NCBI RefSeq assembly: GCF_003002065.1
Contig: NZ_PVZG01000012.1
Coordinates: 1-64,000, forward strand
Origin: Pseudosporangium ferrugineum
GTDB lineage: Bacteria > Actinomycetota > Actinomycetes > Mycobacteriales > Micromonosporaceae
Length of the DNA stretch: 64,000 bases
Reading direction: 5' to 3'
The notes below the pieces were generated by a model. It ran no database searches. It was given only the letters and a program-made list of their open reading frames with translations, and was not told the origin of the DNA. Shown here one piece after another: positions 27,258 through 35,217 of this stretch (position 1 is the first letter of the stretch; the number at the start of each line of letters is the position of its first letter). The translations under genes and the position numbers were made by a program.

Positions 27258-27309
27258 GGGCACGAAGTCTAGTGAGCAGGAGGCCGCCGGGCGGCCGGGC
27301 GGCGGGCGG

Positions 27310-28803
27310 CTACGCGGGCTGGATCCAATCGAAGGTGCGTTCCACCGCGCGCCGCCAGTTGCCGTACTCGGTCTCGCGGCGGGCCGGGTCCATCGCCGGG
27401 AGCCACTGGCCGGCCCGGTGCCAGTTGCGGCGCAGGTCCTCCAGGTCCGGCCAGTAGCCGACCGCGAGGCCGGCCGCGTACGCCGCGCCCAGTGACACCG
27501 TCTCGGCCGCCAGGGGGCGGACCACCGGCACGTCGAGCACGTCGGCGACGGACTGCATCAGGAGGTTGTCGGCCGTCATGCCGCCGTCGACCTTCAGCGT
27601 GCGCAGGGTCAGGCCGGAGTCGGCGTTCATCGCGTCGACCACCTCGCGGGTCTGCCAGGCGGTCGCCTCCAGCACCGCGCGGGCCAGGTGCCCCTTCGTG
27701 ATGTACGAGGTCAGGCCCACGATCACGCCGCGGGCCTCGGAGCGCCAGTGCGGGGCGTACAGGCCGGAGAAGGCCGGGACGATGTAGCAGCCGCCGTTGT
27801 CCGCGACCGTACGCGCCAGGGTCTCGATCTCCGGCGCCGACGCGATCAGCTCCAGCTGGTCGCGGAACCACTGGACGAGCGAGCCGGTGATGGCGATCGA
27901 GCCCTCCAGCGCGAAGTGGGCCGGCGCGCCGCCGACCTGGTACGCGACCGTGCTGAGCAGGCCGTTGTCCGAGCGTACGAGCTCCGTGCCGGTGTTGAGC
28001 AGCAGGAAGCTCCCGGTGCCGTACGTGCACTTGGCCTCGCCCGGGATGAAGCAGGTCTGGCCGAAGAGCGCCGCCTGCTGATCGCCGAGCGCCGCTCCGA
28101 TCCGTACCCCCGGAAAGGCCGCCGCCGCCGTCCCGAAGACCGCCACCGACGGTCTGACCTCGGGCAGCATGGCCCGGGGGATGCCGAAGAAGCGCAGCGA
28201 CTCCGGCGACCAGTCGAGGGTGTGCACGTCGAGCAGGTTGGTGCGGCTGGCGTTGGTGACGTCGGTGACGTGCAGGCCGCCGGTCAGGTTCCAGATCAGC
28301 CAGGTTTCCATCGTGCCGAAGAGGACCTCGCCGCGTTCCGCGCGTTCCTGCAGGCCCGGCGTGTGGTCGAGCATCCAGCGCAGCCGCGGCCCGGCGAAGT
28401 ACGTGGACAGCGGCAGCGCCGCGCGTTGCTGGACCACGTCCGCGCCGGGCCGGGTGAGCAGCCGGTTCACCAGCGAGTCGGTGCGGGTGTCCTGCCAGAC
28501 CAGGGCGCGGCCGATCGGGGCGCCCGTACGCCGGTCCCAGAGCACCGTGGTCTCCCGCTGGTTGGCGATGCCGACCGCGGCGACCTGGTCGAGGGTGATG
28601 CCGGCCCGGCGCAGGGCCTGCGGGGCGAGCCGTTCCACGTTGCGCCAGATCTCGGCGGCGTCGTGCTCGACCCAGCCCGGCTTCGGGTAGAACTGCTTGT
28701 GCTCCTGCTGGGCGAGGGACACGAGCTGGCCGCGGCGGTCGAACACGATGCACCGCGTCGACGTGGTGCCCTGGTCGATCGCGACGACGTAGCGCTCGGT
28801 CAT
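27310..28803 (-). CDS. glpK: Glycerol kinase (copy 1, with IclR regulator)
   Basis: A 497-residue FGGY-family kinase that phosphorylates glycerol to sn-glycerol 3-phosphate. Motifs: VVAIDQGTTSTRCIVFD (phosphate loop), GWVEHDAAEIW, NQRETTVLWDRRTG, WQDTRTD, LGDQQAALFGQ, YGTGSFLLLNTG and the FGGY signature region with KVDGGMTADNLLMQSVAD. GGGAGGGA precedes the ATG. It lies 21 bases downstream of the IclR regulator gene, so the two form an operon. A second glycerol kinase is encoded on the other strand 1.7 kb away; this one is closer to the regulator and is not linked to transporter or dehydrogenase genes. Confidence 0.95.
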   Translation of the reverse strand: MTERYVVAIDQGTTSTRCIVFDRRGQLVSLAQQEHKQFYPKPGWVEHDAAEIWRNVERLAPQALRRAGITLDQVAAVGIANQRETTVLWDRRTGAPIGRALVWQDTRTDSLVNRLLTRPGADVVQQRAALPLSTYFAGPRLRWMLDHTPGLQERAERGEVLFGTMETWLIWNLTGGLHVTDVTNASRTNLLDVHTLDWSPESLRFFGIPRAMLPEVRPSVAVFGTAAAAFPGVRIGAALGDQQAALFGQTCFIPGEAKCTYGTGSFLLLNTGTELVRSDNGLLSTVAYQVGGAPAHFALEGSIAITGSLVQWFRDQLELIASAPEIETLARTVADNGGCYIVPAFSGLYAPHWRSEARGVIVGLTSYITKGHLARAVLEATAWQTREVVDAMNADSGLTLRTLKVDGGMTADNLLMQSVADVLDVPVVRPLAAETVSLGAAYAAGLAVGYWPDLEDLRRNWHRAGQWLPAMDPARRETEYGNWRRAVERTFDWIQPA

Positions 28804-28824
28804 GAGGTCCCTCCCCCTTGAGGT

Positions 28825-29580
28825 TCAGCGCCGGGCGGCTCCGAGGTCCCGGGAGACCGCCCGGGCGGCGTCCCGGACGTAGCCGACCAGTTTCGGCTGC
28901 GGCCGGTACCTGCTGTCGCAGATGCGTTCGACGAGGCCGGAGACGCCGATCGCGCCGACCACGAGCCCGCCGTACCCGCGGATCGGTGCGGCGACGGCGG
29001 CCTCGCCGACGGTGTACTCCTCCACGTCCGCACCCCAGCCCGCCTCGCGGACCCTCTCCAGCTCGGCGGCGAGCTCCTTGGCGGCGACGACGGTGCGGTG
29101 GGTGTAGCGGTCGAGGTCCGCGGCCGGCCGCTCCGCCCGGTACGCGAGCAGCACCTTGCCGAGCGCGGTGGCGTGCAGCGGCAGCAGCGTGCCGATGTCG
29201 AGGGTCTGGAAGGTGTCGTCAGGCCGGAAGACGTGGTGCACGACCAGCACCCGTCCCTCGAGGACGGTGCCGATCCGGACGGCCTCGCCGGAGCGCGCCG
29301 CCAGCGGGTCCGCCCAGTTGATCGAGCGGGACCGCAGCTCGTTGATGTCCAGATAGCTGGTGCCGAGGTGCAGCAGGGCCGCGCCGAGCTGGTAGTGGCC
29401 CGACCCCCGGTCCTGCTCCACGAAGCCGACGTGCTGCAGCGTGCGCAGGATCCCGTGCACGGTCCCCTTCGCGAGGTCGAGGGACCGGGCGATCTCCGCG
29501 AGCCCGAGCCGCCCCGGGCCACCGGCGAGCATCCGCAGGATCGCGGCCGCCCGCTCGATGGACTGGACTGTTCCAGGCAC
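28825..29580 (-). CDS. IclR-family regulator (GylR-like glycerol regulator)
   Basis: A 251-residue regulator. Residues 1-70 are the IclR winged HTH (VQSIERAAAILRMLAG, LAEIARSLDLAKGTVHGILRTLQHVGF); residues 80-250 are the effector-binding domain (GTLLPLHATALGKVLLAY, GGLVVGAIGVSGLVERI). In Streptomyces the IclR protein GylR controls the glycerol operon, and the position here between divergent glycerol genes supports the same job. GTG 29580 has no ribosome-binding site, but TAGAGT sits seven bases upstream, so a leaderless transcript is possible. Overlapping inverted repeats between it and glpF are likely its operators; the effector in the family is glycerol or glycerol 3-phosphate. Confidence 0.88.
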   Translation of the reverse strand: MPGTVQSIERAAAILRMLAGGPGRLGLAEIARSLDLAKGTVHGILRTLQHVGFVEQDRGSGHYQLGAALLHLGTSYLDINELRSRSINWADPLAARSGEAVRIGTVLEGRVLVVHHVFRPDDTFQTLDIGTLLPLHATALGKVLLAYRAERPAADLDRYTHRTVVAAKELAAELERVREAGWGADVEEYTVGEAAVAAPIRGYGGLVVGAIGVSGLVERICDSRYRPQPKLVGYVRDAARAVSRDLGAARR

Positions 29581-29625
29581 GTTACGGACTCTATGCCAGC
29601 TCGTGACCCCCGGCGACCTGAGAGC

Positions 29626-29655
29626 GTTCGACAATGCCGAACGCCGTTCATTGTC
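29626..29655. promoter_or_regulatory. Candidate IclR/GylR operator: two overlapping inverted repeats
   Basis: GTTCG-7-CGAAC (29626-29642) overlaps GACAATG-12-CATTGTC (29630-29655). Both arms are perfect. They lie between the divergent iclR and glpF starts and cover the -35 of the glpF promoter, the expected place for a repressor of the glycerol regulon. Confidence 0.6.
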
Positions 29656-29679
29656 CGGCCCCGGCGCCGTCCATAGCGT
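29651..29679 (+). promoter_or_regulatory. glpF promoter with leaderless start
   Basis: TTGTCC (29651-29656) and TAGCGT (29674-29679) are spaced 17 bases. The glpF ATG begins seven bases after the -10, so transcription should start at or next to the A of the ATG, which agrees with the absence of any ribosome-binding site. Confidence 0.55.
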
Positions 29680-29685
29680 CGCGTC

Positions 29686-30528
29686 ATGGCAGCACAACGG
29701 AAAGTCCCGGCGCTGGCGGGCGAGCTTGCCGCGGAGTTCGCCGGGACGATGATCCTCATCCTCTTCGGCGTGGGTGTCGTCGCCCAGGTGGCGGGCGGCG
29801 GCATCGGCGACCACGACAGCATCGCCTGGGCCTGGGGGCTGGGCGTGATGCTCGGCGTCTACGTCGCCGGACGCATCAGCGGCGCCCACCTCAATCCCGC
29901 GGTCACCATCGCGCTCGCGGCCTTCAAGGGCTTCGAGTGGCGCAAGGTGGCGCCCTACTGCCTCGCCCAGTTCCTCGGTGCGTTCGTCGCCGCCCTGCTC
30001 GTGCGATGGAACTACACCGAGGTCCTGCACCAGGCGGACCCGAACCTGACCATCAAGACCCAGGGCGTCTTTTCCACCCTGCCGGGAAACGGGACACTCC
30101 CGGTCGATGAGTGGGGCGCCTTCCGCGACCAGATCATCGGTACGGCCATCCTGCTCTTCCTCATCCTGGCCATCACCGACGCGGCCGGCACTCCCCCGGC
30201 GGCCAACCTCGCGCCGTTCGTCATCGGCCTGATCGTGGTGGCCATCGGCATGGCGTGGGGCACCAACGCCGGATACGCCATCAACCCGGCCCGCGACTTC
30301 GGCCCCCGCCTGGCGAGCTTCTTCACCGGTTACGGCGGGGCGTTCCGCGATCAGACCGGTTACCTGTATTTCTGGATACCGATCGTGGCGCCGGTGCTCG
30401 GCGGCCTGCTCGGTGCCGGGCTGTACCAGGCGCTGGTCGGGCGCTTCCTGCCGAAGGAAGACGCACCGGAGCCGGGCCGCATCCCGGCCCAGGACACCCC
30501 CGAGACCGTGGAGGCACGACGTGGCTGA
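29686..30528 (+). CDS. glpF: Aquaglyceroporin / glycerol facilitator
   Basis: A 280-residue MIP-family channel with six membrane helices and two half-helices. The two NPA boxes are SGAHLNPAVT (about residues 65-74) and YAINPARDFGPR (about 196-207); the Asp after the second NPAR is the mark of glycerol-permeable members. It lets glycerol enter by diffusion for the kinase coded next. The last eight bases overlap the GTG start of the second glpK. First gene of the glpF-glpK-glpD operon, with a promoter that seems to give a leaderless message. Confidence 0.95.
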   Translation: MAAQRKVPALAGELAAEFAGTMILILFGVGVVAQVAGGGIGDHDSIAWAWGLGVMLGVYVAGRISGAHLNPAVTIALAAFKGFEWRKVAPYCLAQFLGAFVAALLVRWNYTEVLHQADPNLTIKTQGVFSTLPGNGTLPVDEWGAFRDQIIGTAILLFLILAITDAAGTPPAANLAPFVIGLIVVAIGMAWGTNAGYAINPARDFGPRLASFFTGYGGAFRDQTGYLYFWIPIVAPVLGGLLGAGLYQALVGRFLPKEDAPEPGRIPAQDTPETVEARRG

Positions 30529-32038
30529 CTTCGTCGGCGCAGTGGATCAGGGCACCACCAGCACCCGCTTCATGATCTTCGATCATGGCGGCAACGAGGT
30601 GGCCCGCCATCAGCTGGAGCACGAACAGATCCTGCCGCAGGCCGGCTGGGTGGAACACAACCCGGTGGAGATCTGGGAGCGGACGGTCTCGGTCGTGCGT
30701 ACGGCCATGCAGAAGGCCAAGCTCCAGGCCTCCGACCTGGCCGCGCTGGGCGTCACCAACCAGCGCGAGACGGCGGTGGTGTGGGACCGGCGCAGCGGGC
30801 GGCCGTACTACAACGCGATCGTCTGGCAGGACACGCGTACCGACCGGATCGCCTCGGCGCTGGACCGCGACGGGCGCGGCGACGTGATCCGGCGCAAGGC
30901 CGGGCTGCCGCCGGCCACGTACTTCTCCGGCGGCAAGATCCAGTGGATCCTGGACAACGTCGACGGGGTGCGCGAGGCCGCCGAGCGCGGCGACGCCATC
31001 TTCGGCAACACCGACAGCTGGCTGCTGTGGAACATGACCGGCGGCGTCGAGGGCGGCAACCACGTCACCGACGTCACCAACGCCAGCCGCACGATGCTGA
31101 TGAACCTCGAGACCCTGGACTGGGACGACGAGCTGCTCGGCTTCTTCGGCATCCCGCGGCGGATGCTGCCGGAGATCCGCCCGTCGTCCGACCCGAACAC
31201 CTACGGCGTGGCCCGCTGGCCCGGCACGCTCGGCGGCGAGGTCCCGCTCACCGGCGACCTCGGCGACCAGCAGGCCGCCACGGTGGGCCAGGTCTGCTTC
31301 AACGTCGGCGAGGCCAAGAACACCTACGGTACGGGCAACTTCATGCTGCTCAACACCGGCACCGAGCTCGTACGGTCGGAGCACGGCCTGCTGACCACGG
31401 TCTGCTACAAGTTCGGCGACCAGGCACCGGTCTACGCCCTCGAGGGTTCGATCGCGGTCACCGGTTCGGCCGTGCAGTGGCTGCGCGACCAGCTCCACGT
31501 GATCAACGACGCGGCCCAGAGCGAGACGCTGGCCGCGCAGGTCCCCGACAGCGGCGGCGTCTACTTCGTCCCGGCGTTCTCGGGCCTGTTCGCGCCGTAC
31601 TGGCGTTCCGACGCCCGCGGCGCGATCGTCGGGCTGTCCCGCTTCAACACCTCCGCGCACCTGGCCCGGGCCACCCTCGAGTCGATCTGCTATCAGACCC
31701 GCGACGTGGTCGAGGCGATGGCGCAGGACTCCGGCGTGACCCTGGACGTGCTCAAGGTCGACGGCGGGATCACCGTCAACAACCTGTGCATGCAGATCCA
31801 GGCGGACGTGCTGGGCGTCGCGGTGAGCCGGCCGGTGGTGGCCGAGACGACCGCGCTGGGCGCCGCGTACGCCGCGGGCCTCGCCGTCGGCTTCTGGAAG
31901 TCGACCGACGAGCTGCGCGACAACTGGAACGAATCGCAGCGCTGGCAGCCGGAGTGGTCCGCCGGGCAACGCGAGGAAGGGTACGGCCGCTGGAAGAAGG
32001 CCGTCGAGCGCACTCTCGATTGGGTAGACGTTGACTGA
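30521..32038 (+). CDS. glpK: Glycerol kinase (copy 2, in the glpFKD operon)
   Basis: A 505-residue FGGY-family glycerol kinase. Motifs: VGAVDQGTTSTRFMIFD, GWVEHNPVEIW, NQRETAVVWDRRSG, WQDTRTD, LGDQQAATVGQ, YGTGNFMLLNTG, KVDGGITVNNLCMQIQAD. The GTG start has GGAGG seven bases upstream and lies inside the glpF end (eight-base overlap). The stop overlaps the glpD start. Sequence differs clearly from the other copy (for example an insertion GGVEGGNH and an extra loop near YGVARWPGTLGG), so the two are not a recent duplication. This copy, joined to channel and dehydrogenase, is likely the main catabolic one. Confidence 0.95.
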   Translation: MADFVGAVDQGTTSTRFMIFDHGGNEVARHQLEHEQILPQAGWVEHNPVEIWERTVSVVRTAMQKAKLQASDLAALGVTNQRETAVVWDRRSGRPYYNAIVWQDTRTDRIASALDRDGRGDVIRRKAGLPPATYFSGGKIQWILDNVDGVREAAERGDAIFGNTDSWLLWNMTGGVEGGNHVTDVTNASRTMLMNLETLDWDDELLGFFGIPRRMLPEIRPSSDPNTYGVARWPGTLGGEVPLTGDLGDQQAATVGQVCFNVGEAKNTYGTGNFMLLNTGTELVRSEHGLLTTVCYKFGDQAPVYALEGSIAVTGSAVQWLRDQLHVINDAAQSETLAAQVPDSGGVYFVPAFSGLFAPYWRSDARGAIVGLSRFNTSAHLARATLESICYQTRDVVEAMAQDSGVTLDVLKVDGGITVNNLCMQIQADVLGVAVSRPVVAETTALGAAYAAGLAVGFWKSTDELRDNWNESQRWQPEWSAGQREEGYGRWKKAVERTLDWVDVD

Positions 32039-33740
32039 CCACACCGCCCTCTCCCCCGCCGGCCGGGTGGCCGCCCTCGAGGCGATGGCCGACGGTGAGC
32101 TGGACGTGCTGGTCGTGGGTGGTGGCGTGGTGGGCGCGGGTTGCGCCCTCGACGCCGTCACCCGCGGCCTGTCCGTCGGGCTCGTCGAGGCCCGCGACTT
32201 CGCGTCCGGCACCTCCAGCCGCTCCAGCAAGCTGATCCACGGCGGGCTGCGCTACCTGGAGATGCTGGACTTCGCCCTGGTCCGCGAGGCGCTGCGGGAA
32301 CGCGGCCTGATCCTGCAACGCCTCGCGCCGCATCTGACCCGCCCGGTGCCGTTCCTCTACCCGTTGCAGCACCGCGTCTGGGAGCGGCTGTACGCGGGCA
32401 CCGGCGTCCAGCTGTACGACCTGATGGCGACCACCCACGGCGGCCTGCCCCGGCACCGCAACCTGTCCCGGCGCGGCGCGCTCCGGGCCTTCCCGGGGCT
32501 GAAGAAGGATTCCCTGGTCGGCGCGCTGCTGTACTACGACGCGCAGCTCGACGACGCCCGGCACACCATGTTCCTGGCCCGGACGGCAGCCGCGTACGGC
32601 GCCCACGTCGCGTCCCGCGCGGAGGTCGTCGGCTTCCTGCGCGAGGGTGAGCGGGTCACCGGCGTACGGGTGCACGACCTGGAGCACGACCGCACCTTCG
32701 AGGTCCGCGCCCAGCAGGTGGTCAACGCGACCGGCGTATGGACCGACGACACCCAGGCGCTGGTCGGCGAGCGGGGCCAGTTCCACGTCCGCGCCAGCAA
32801 GGGGATCCACCTGGTGGTGCCGCGGGACCGGATCCGGTCCACCACGGGCCTGATCACGCGTACGCCGACCAGCGTGCTCTTCGTCATCCCGTGGGGCCGG
32901 CACTGGATCATCGGCACCACCGACACCGACTGGACCCTGGACAAGGCGCACCCGGCGGCGTCCAGCACCGACATCGACTACCTGCTCGACCAGGTCAACC
33001 GGGTGCTGGCCACGCCCCTGGACCGCACCGACGTGCAGGGCGTGTACGCCGGCCTGCGCCCGCTGCTCTCCGGCGAGTCGGAGTCGACCTCGCAGCTGTC
33101 CCGCGAGCACACCGTGGCGAGCCCGGTCCCGGGCCTCGTGGTGGTGGCGGGCGGCAAATACACCACCTACCGCGTCATGGCGAAGGACGCGGTCGACGCG
33201 GCGGTCCACGGCCTGGGCCGCTCGGTGGCCCGCTCGTGCACCGACCGGGTGCCGCTGCTCGGCGCGGAGGGCTACCAGGCCCTGTGGAACCGCCGCCGGG
33301 TCCTGGCCGGCGAGTCGGGCCTGCACGTGGCCCGGGTCGAGCACCTGCTCCACCGCTACGGCAGCCTGGTCCACGAACTCCTGGACCTGATCCGCGCCGA
33401 CCCGGACCTCGGCCGCCCCCTGGAGGGCGCCGAGGACCACCTGCGCGCGGAGATCACGTACGCGGCCGGCCACGAGGGAGCCCGCCACCTCGAGGACGTC
33501 CTGACCCGCCGCACCCGCATCTCGATCGAGACCTTCGACCGGGGCGTGGGCGCGGCCCCCACCGCGGCCGCCCTGATGGGCGACGTCCTCGGCTGGACCG
33601 ACGACCAACGCGAACGCGAGGTGGAGCACTACCGCCTCCGCGTCGAAGCCGAACGCGCCTCCCAGGAACAACCCGACGACGAAACAGCCGACGCGACCCG
33701 CCTGGGCGCCCCGGACGTCGTACCCCTCCAACTCCGCTGA
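32031..33740 (+). CDS. glpD: Glycerol-3-phosphate dehydrogenase, FAD-dependent
   Basis: A 569-residue membrane-associated flavoprotein that oxidises sn-glycerol 3-phosphate to dihydroxyacetone phosphate with electrons to quinone. LDVLVVGGGVVGAGCALDAVTRG is the FAD Rossmann loop (about residues 24-46), ASGTSSRSSKLIHGGLRYLEM the GlpD signature, and GGKYTTYRVMAKDAVDAAV the second nucleotide contact. A C-terminal all-helical domain follows and ends in an acidic tail. The TTG start lies inside the glpK end (overlap of eight bases); it is the last gene of the operon and a terminator follows. Confidence 0.95.
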   Translation: MTDHTALSPAGRVAALEAMADGELDVLVVGGGVVGAGCALDAVTRGLSVGLVEARDFASGTSSRSSKLIHGGLRYLEMLDFALVREALRERGLILQRLAPHLTRPVPFLYPLQHRVWERLYAGTGVQLYDLMATTHGGLPRHRNLSRRGALRAFPGLKKDSLVGALLYYDAQLDDARHTMFLARTAAAYGAHVASRAEVVGFLREGERVTGVRVHDLEHDRTFEVRAQQVVNATGVWTDDTQALVGERGQFHVRASKGIHLVVPRDRIRSTTGLITRTPTSVLFVIPWGRHWIIGTTDTDWTLDKAHPAASSTDIDYLLDQVNRVLATPLDRTDVQGVYAGLRPLLSGESESTSQLSREHTVASPVPGLVVVAGGKYTTYRVMAKDAVDAAVHGLGRSVARSCTDRVPLLGAEGYQALWNRRRVLAGESGLHVARVEHLLHRYGSLVHELLDLIRADPDLGRPLEGAEDHLRAEITYAAGHEGARHLEDVLTRRTRISIETFDRGVGAAPTAAALMGDVLGWTDDQREREVEHYRLRVEAERASQEQPDDETADATRLGAPDVVPLQLR

Positions 33741-33743
33741 CCA

Positions 33744-33774
33744 CCGGCCGCCCGGACCCGCCCCGGGCGGCCGG
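33744..33774. terminator. Hairpin terminator of the glpFKD operon
   Basis: A perfect 12-base inverted repeat, CCGGCCGCCCGG and complement with a 7-base loop, three bases after the glpD stop and just before the end of the convergent PH-like gene. Confidence 0.7.
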
Positions 33775-33782
33775 CCACCATC

Positions 33783-34295
33783 TCAGGCGGCGGCCGCATC
33801 CATCAGCGCCGCGCCGCGCGAACGCAGGACCGCCAGCAGTCGAGTCTGCTCGGCCGCGGTCAGATCGGTCGTCGGGATGCTCAACCTCCGGAGTCTGCCG
33901 CCGGACAACCCGCCGTGCGAGAGCAAAATCTGGCCACGCACCCGGCGCACCGCACCGATCGCCGACCAGGGCAGCGTGCTCGTCGAGAAGGCGTGGGCGG
34001 TGTGCACCCCCACGGCATCGATCCGGAAGGCGACCGGCCCGCCGATCTTGTGGGCAGCCCGCGCCACCGCCAGCTGCGGTCCGGCGATCAGCAGGTACAG
34101 CGCGGCGAAAACGCCGCCGCCGAGAAGGGACAGCGACCGGCCACCCGGATCGCCGGCCCGGTACAGCAGGGCGGAGGCGACCAGCACGGCGGCGACGATC
34201 ACCGTGACGATCGGAAGAAGGCCACGCCGTAGCGACGCCTTCACCAGCTTCGGGTTCGTCCGGGTCTGAAAGGTCAGCTGCCCCGTGTCTTCCAT
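33783..34295 (-). CDS. Two-helix membrane protein with PH-like (YcxB-type) domain
   Basis: A 170-residue protein. Residues 25-46 and 55-75 are membrane helices; the remainder (FRIDAVGVHTAHAFSTSTLPWSAIGAVRRVRGQILL...) follows the beta pattern of YcxB-like or bacterial PH domains: a strand, then the Trp-containing W-x-x-I turn and a terminal helix (LTAAEQTRLLAVLRSRG). The topology matches many small actinobacterial membrane proteins of unknown role. It stands alone between the glycerol operon and the sirtuin gene. Function not known. Confidence 0.7.
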   Translation of the reverse strand: MEDTGQLTFQTRTNPKLVKASLRRGLLPIVTVIVAAVLVASALLYRAGDPGGRSLSLLGGGVFAALYLLIAGPQLAVARAAHKIGGPVAFRIDAVGVHTAHAFSTSTLPWSAIGAVRRVRGQILLSHGGLSGGRLRRLSIPTTDLTAAEQTRLLAVLRSRGAALMDAAAA

Positions 34296-34313
34296 GCGCG
34301 CATCATAGGGACG

Positions 34314-35105
34314 TCAGGCGGGGACGGTCGTCAGGGCGGTGCAGATGCGGGGCACCGCCGTGGCGATCGGCTCGCGGAGCACCGCGGTCGCCAGGTCGTC
34401 GTACGGGGTCGGGTCGCGGTTGACGATCACCAGGCGGGCCCCGCCGTTGACGGCCGTGGCGCACAGCGACGCGACCGGTTCGACCTGGAGGGAGCTGCCG
34501 ATCACCAGCATCAGGTCGCTGTGCGAGGCGATCCGCTCGGCGAGGCCCACGGTGGCGGCGTCGAGGTGCTCGCCGAACATCACCACGGCCGGTTTGAGCA
34601 CGCCGCCACAGTCCGGGCAGCGGCGGTCGCCGGGGTCGCCGCCGGTACGGGCCGGCGTGCAGGCGCCCCCGGTGCGGGTGGGCGTGCGGGCGCCGCCGGT
34701 GCGGGTGGGTGTGCGGGCGCCGCATCCGGTGCATACGGTCTCGCGGATCGAGCCGTGCAGTTCGAGCACCTTGCGGGGGCTGGACCCGGCCCGCTGGTGC
34801 AGCCCGTCGACGTTCTGGGTGAGGATCCGCACCGCCGGACCGCCGCGCTCGAGGGTGGCGAGGGCGCGGTGGGCGGTGTTCGGCTCGGCGGTCCAGGCCG
34901 GGTGGTCCGCGTACGAGCGCCACAGCGCGGCGCGCACCTCGGCATCCGCCATGAAGGACCCGTACGTGAAGGCCTTGACCAGCGTGGGGTTCCGCGTCCA
35001 CAGGCCTTCCGGGCCGCGGTAGTCGGGGATGCCGGAGTCGGTCGAGATGCCGGCCCCCGTCAGCACCGCCATCCGGGTCACGCCGCCGGTCCAGCTCGGG
35101 TCCAT
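34314..35105 (-). CDS. Sir2-family NAD-dependent protein deacylase with repeat insertion
   Basis: A 263-residue sirtuin. LTGAGISTDSGIPDYRG (15-31) is the NAD loop, TQNVDGLHQRAG (96-107) the second NAD motif, LELHGS with catalytic His117 the active site, and FGEHLD and IGSSLQVEP the C-terminal signatures. The zinc ribbon has Cys125-x2-Cys128 and Cys163-x2-Cys166, but the pairs are 34 residues apart because three 9-residue repeats (ARTPTRTGG, ARTPTRTGG, ACTPARTGG; residues 130-156) are inserted. It should remove acetyl or longer acyl groups from lysines using NAD. The insertion is unusual and is probably a flexible, basic loop. Alternative start at Met12 is possible. Confidence 0.92.
   Translation of the reverse strand: MDPSWTGGVTRMAVLTGAGISTDSGIPDYRGPEGLWTRNPTLVKAFTYGSFMADAEVRAALWRSYADHPAWTAEPNTAHRALATLERGGPAVRILTQNVDGLHQRAGSSPRKVLELHGSIRETVCTGCGARTPTRTGGARTPTRTGGACTPARTGGDPGDRRCPDCGGVLKPAVVMFGEHLDAATVGLAERIASHSDLMLVIGSSLQVEPVASLCATAVNGGARLVIVNRDPTPYDDLATAVLREPIATAVPRICTALTTVPA
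34638..34718 (-). repeat. Three 27-base repeats inside the sirtuin zinc ribbon
   Basis: Three consecutive 27-base units, nearly identical at DNA level (ggtgcgggtgggcgtgcggg-type core on the plus strand), encode the 9-residue repeats between the two zinc-ligand pairs. Near-identity suggests recent expansion. Confidence 0.8.
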
Positions 35106-35169
35106 GGTGGCCGATGGTAGGTGTCGCCACCGACGGCGGCGACCGCATTTTGCGCACCGGTGAAGGACG

Positions 35170-35204
35170 ACGGGAGCGCTGCCGGGATCCGGCAGCGCTC
35201 CCGT
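35170..35204. terminator. Strong hairpin terminator
   Basis: A perfect 16-base inverted repeat, ACGGGAGCGCTGCCGG and complement with a 3-base loop (GAT), 13 bases past the stop of the minus-strand triple-repeat gene. It separates that gene from the sirtuin gene. Confidence 0.8.
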
Positions 35205-35217
35205 TCGGGGGCGTTCG

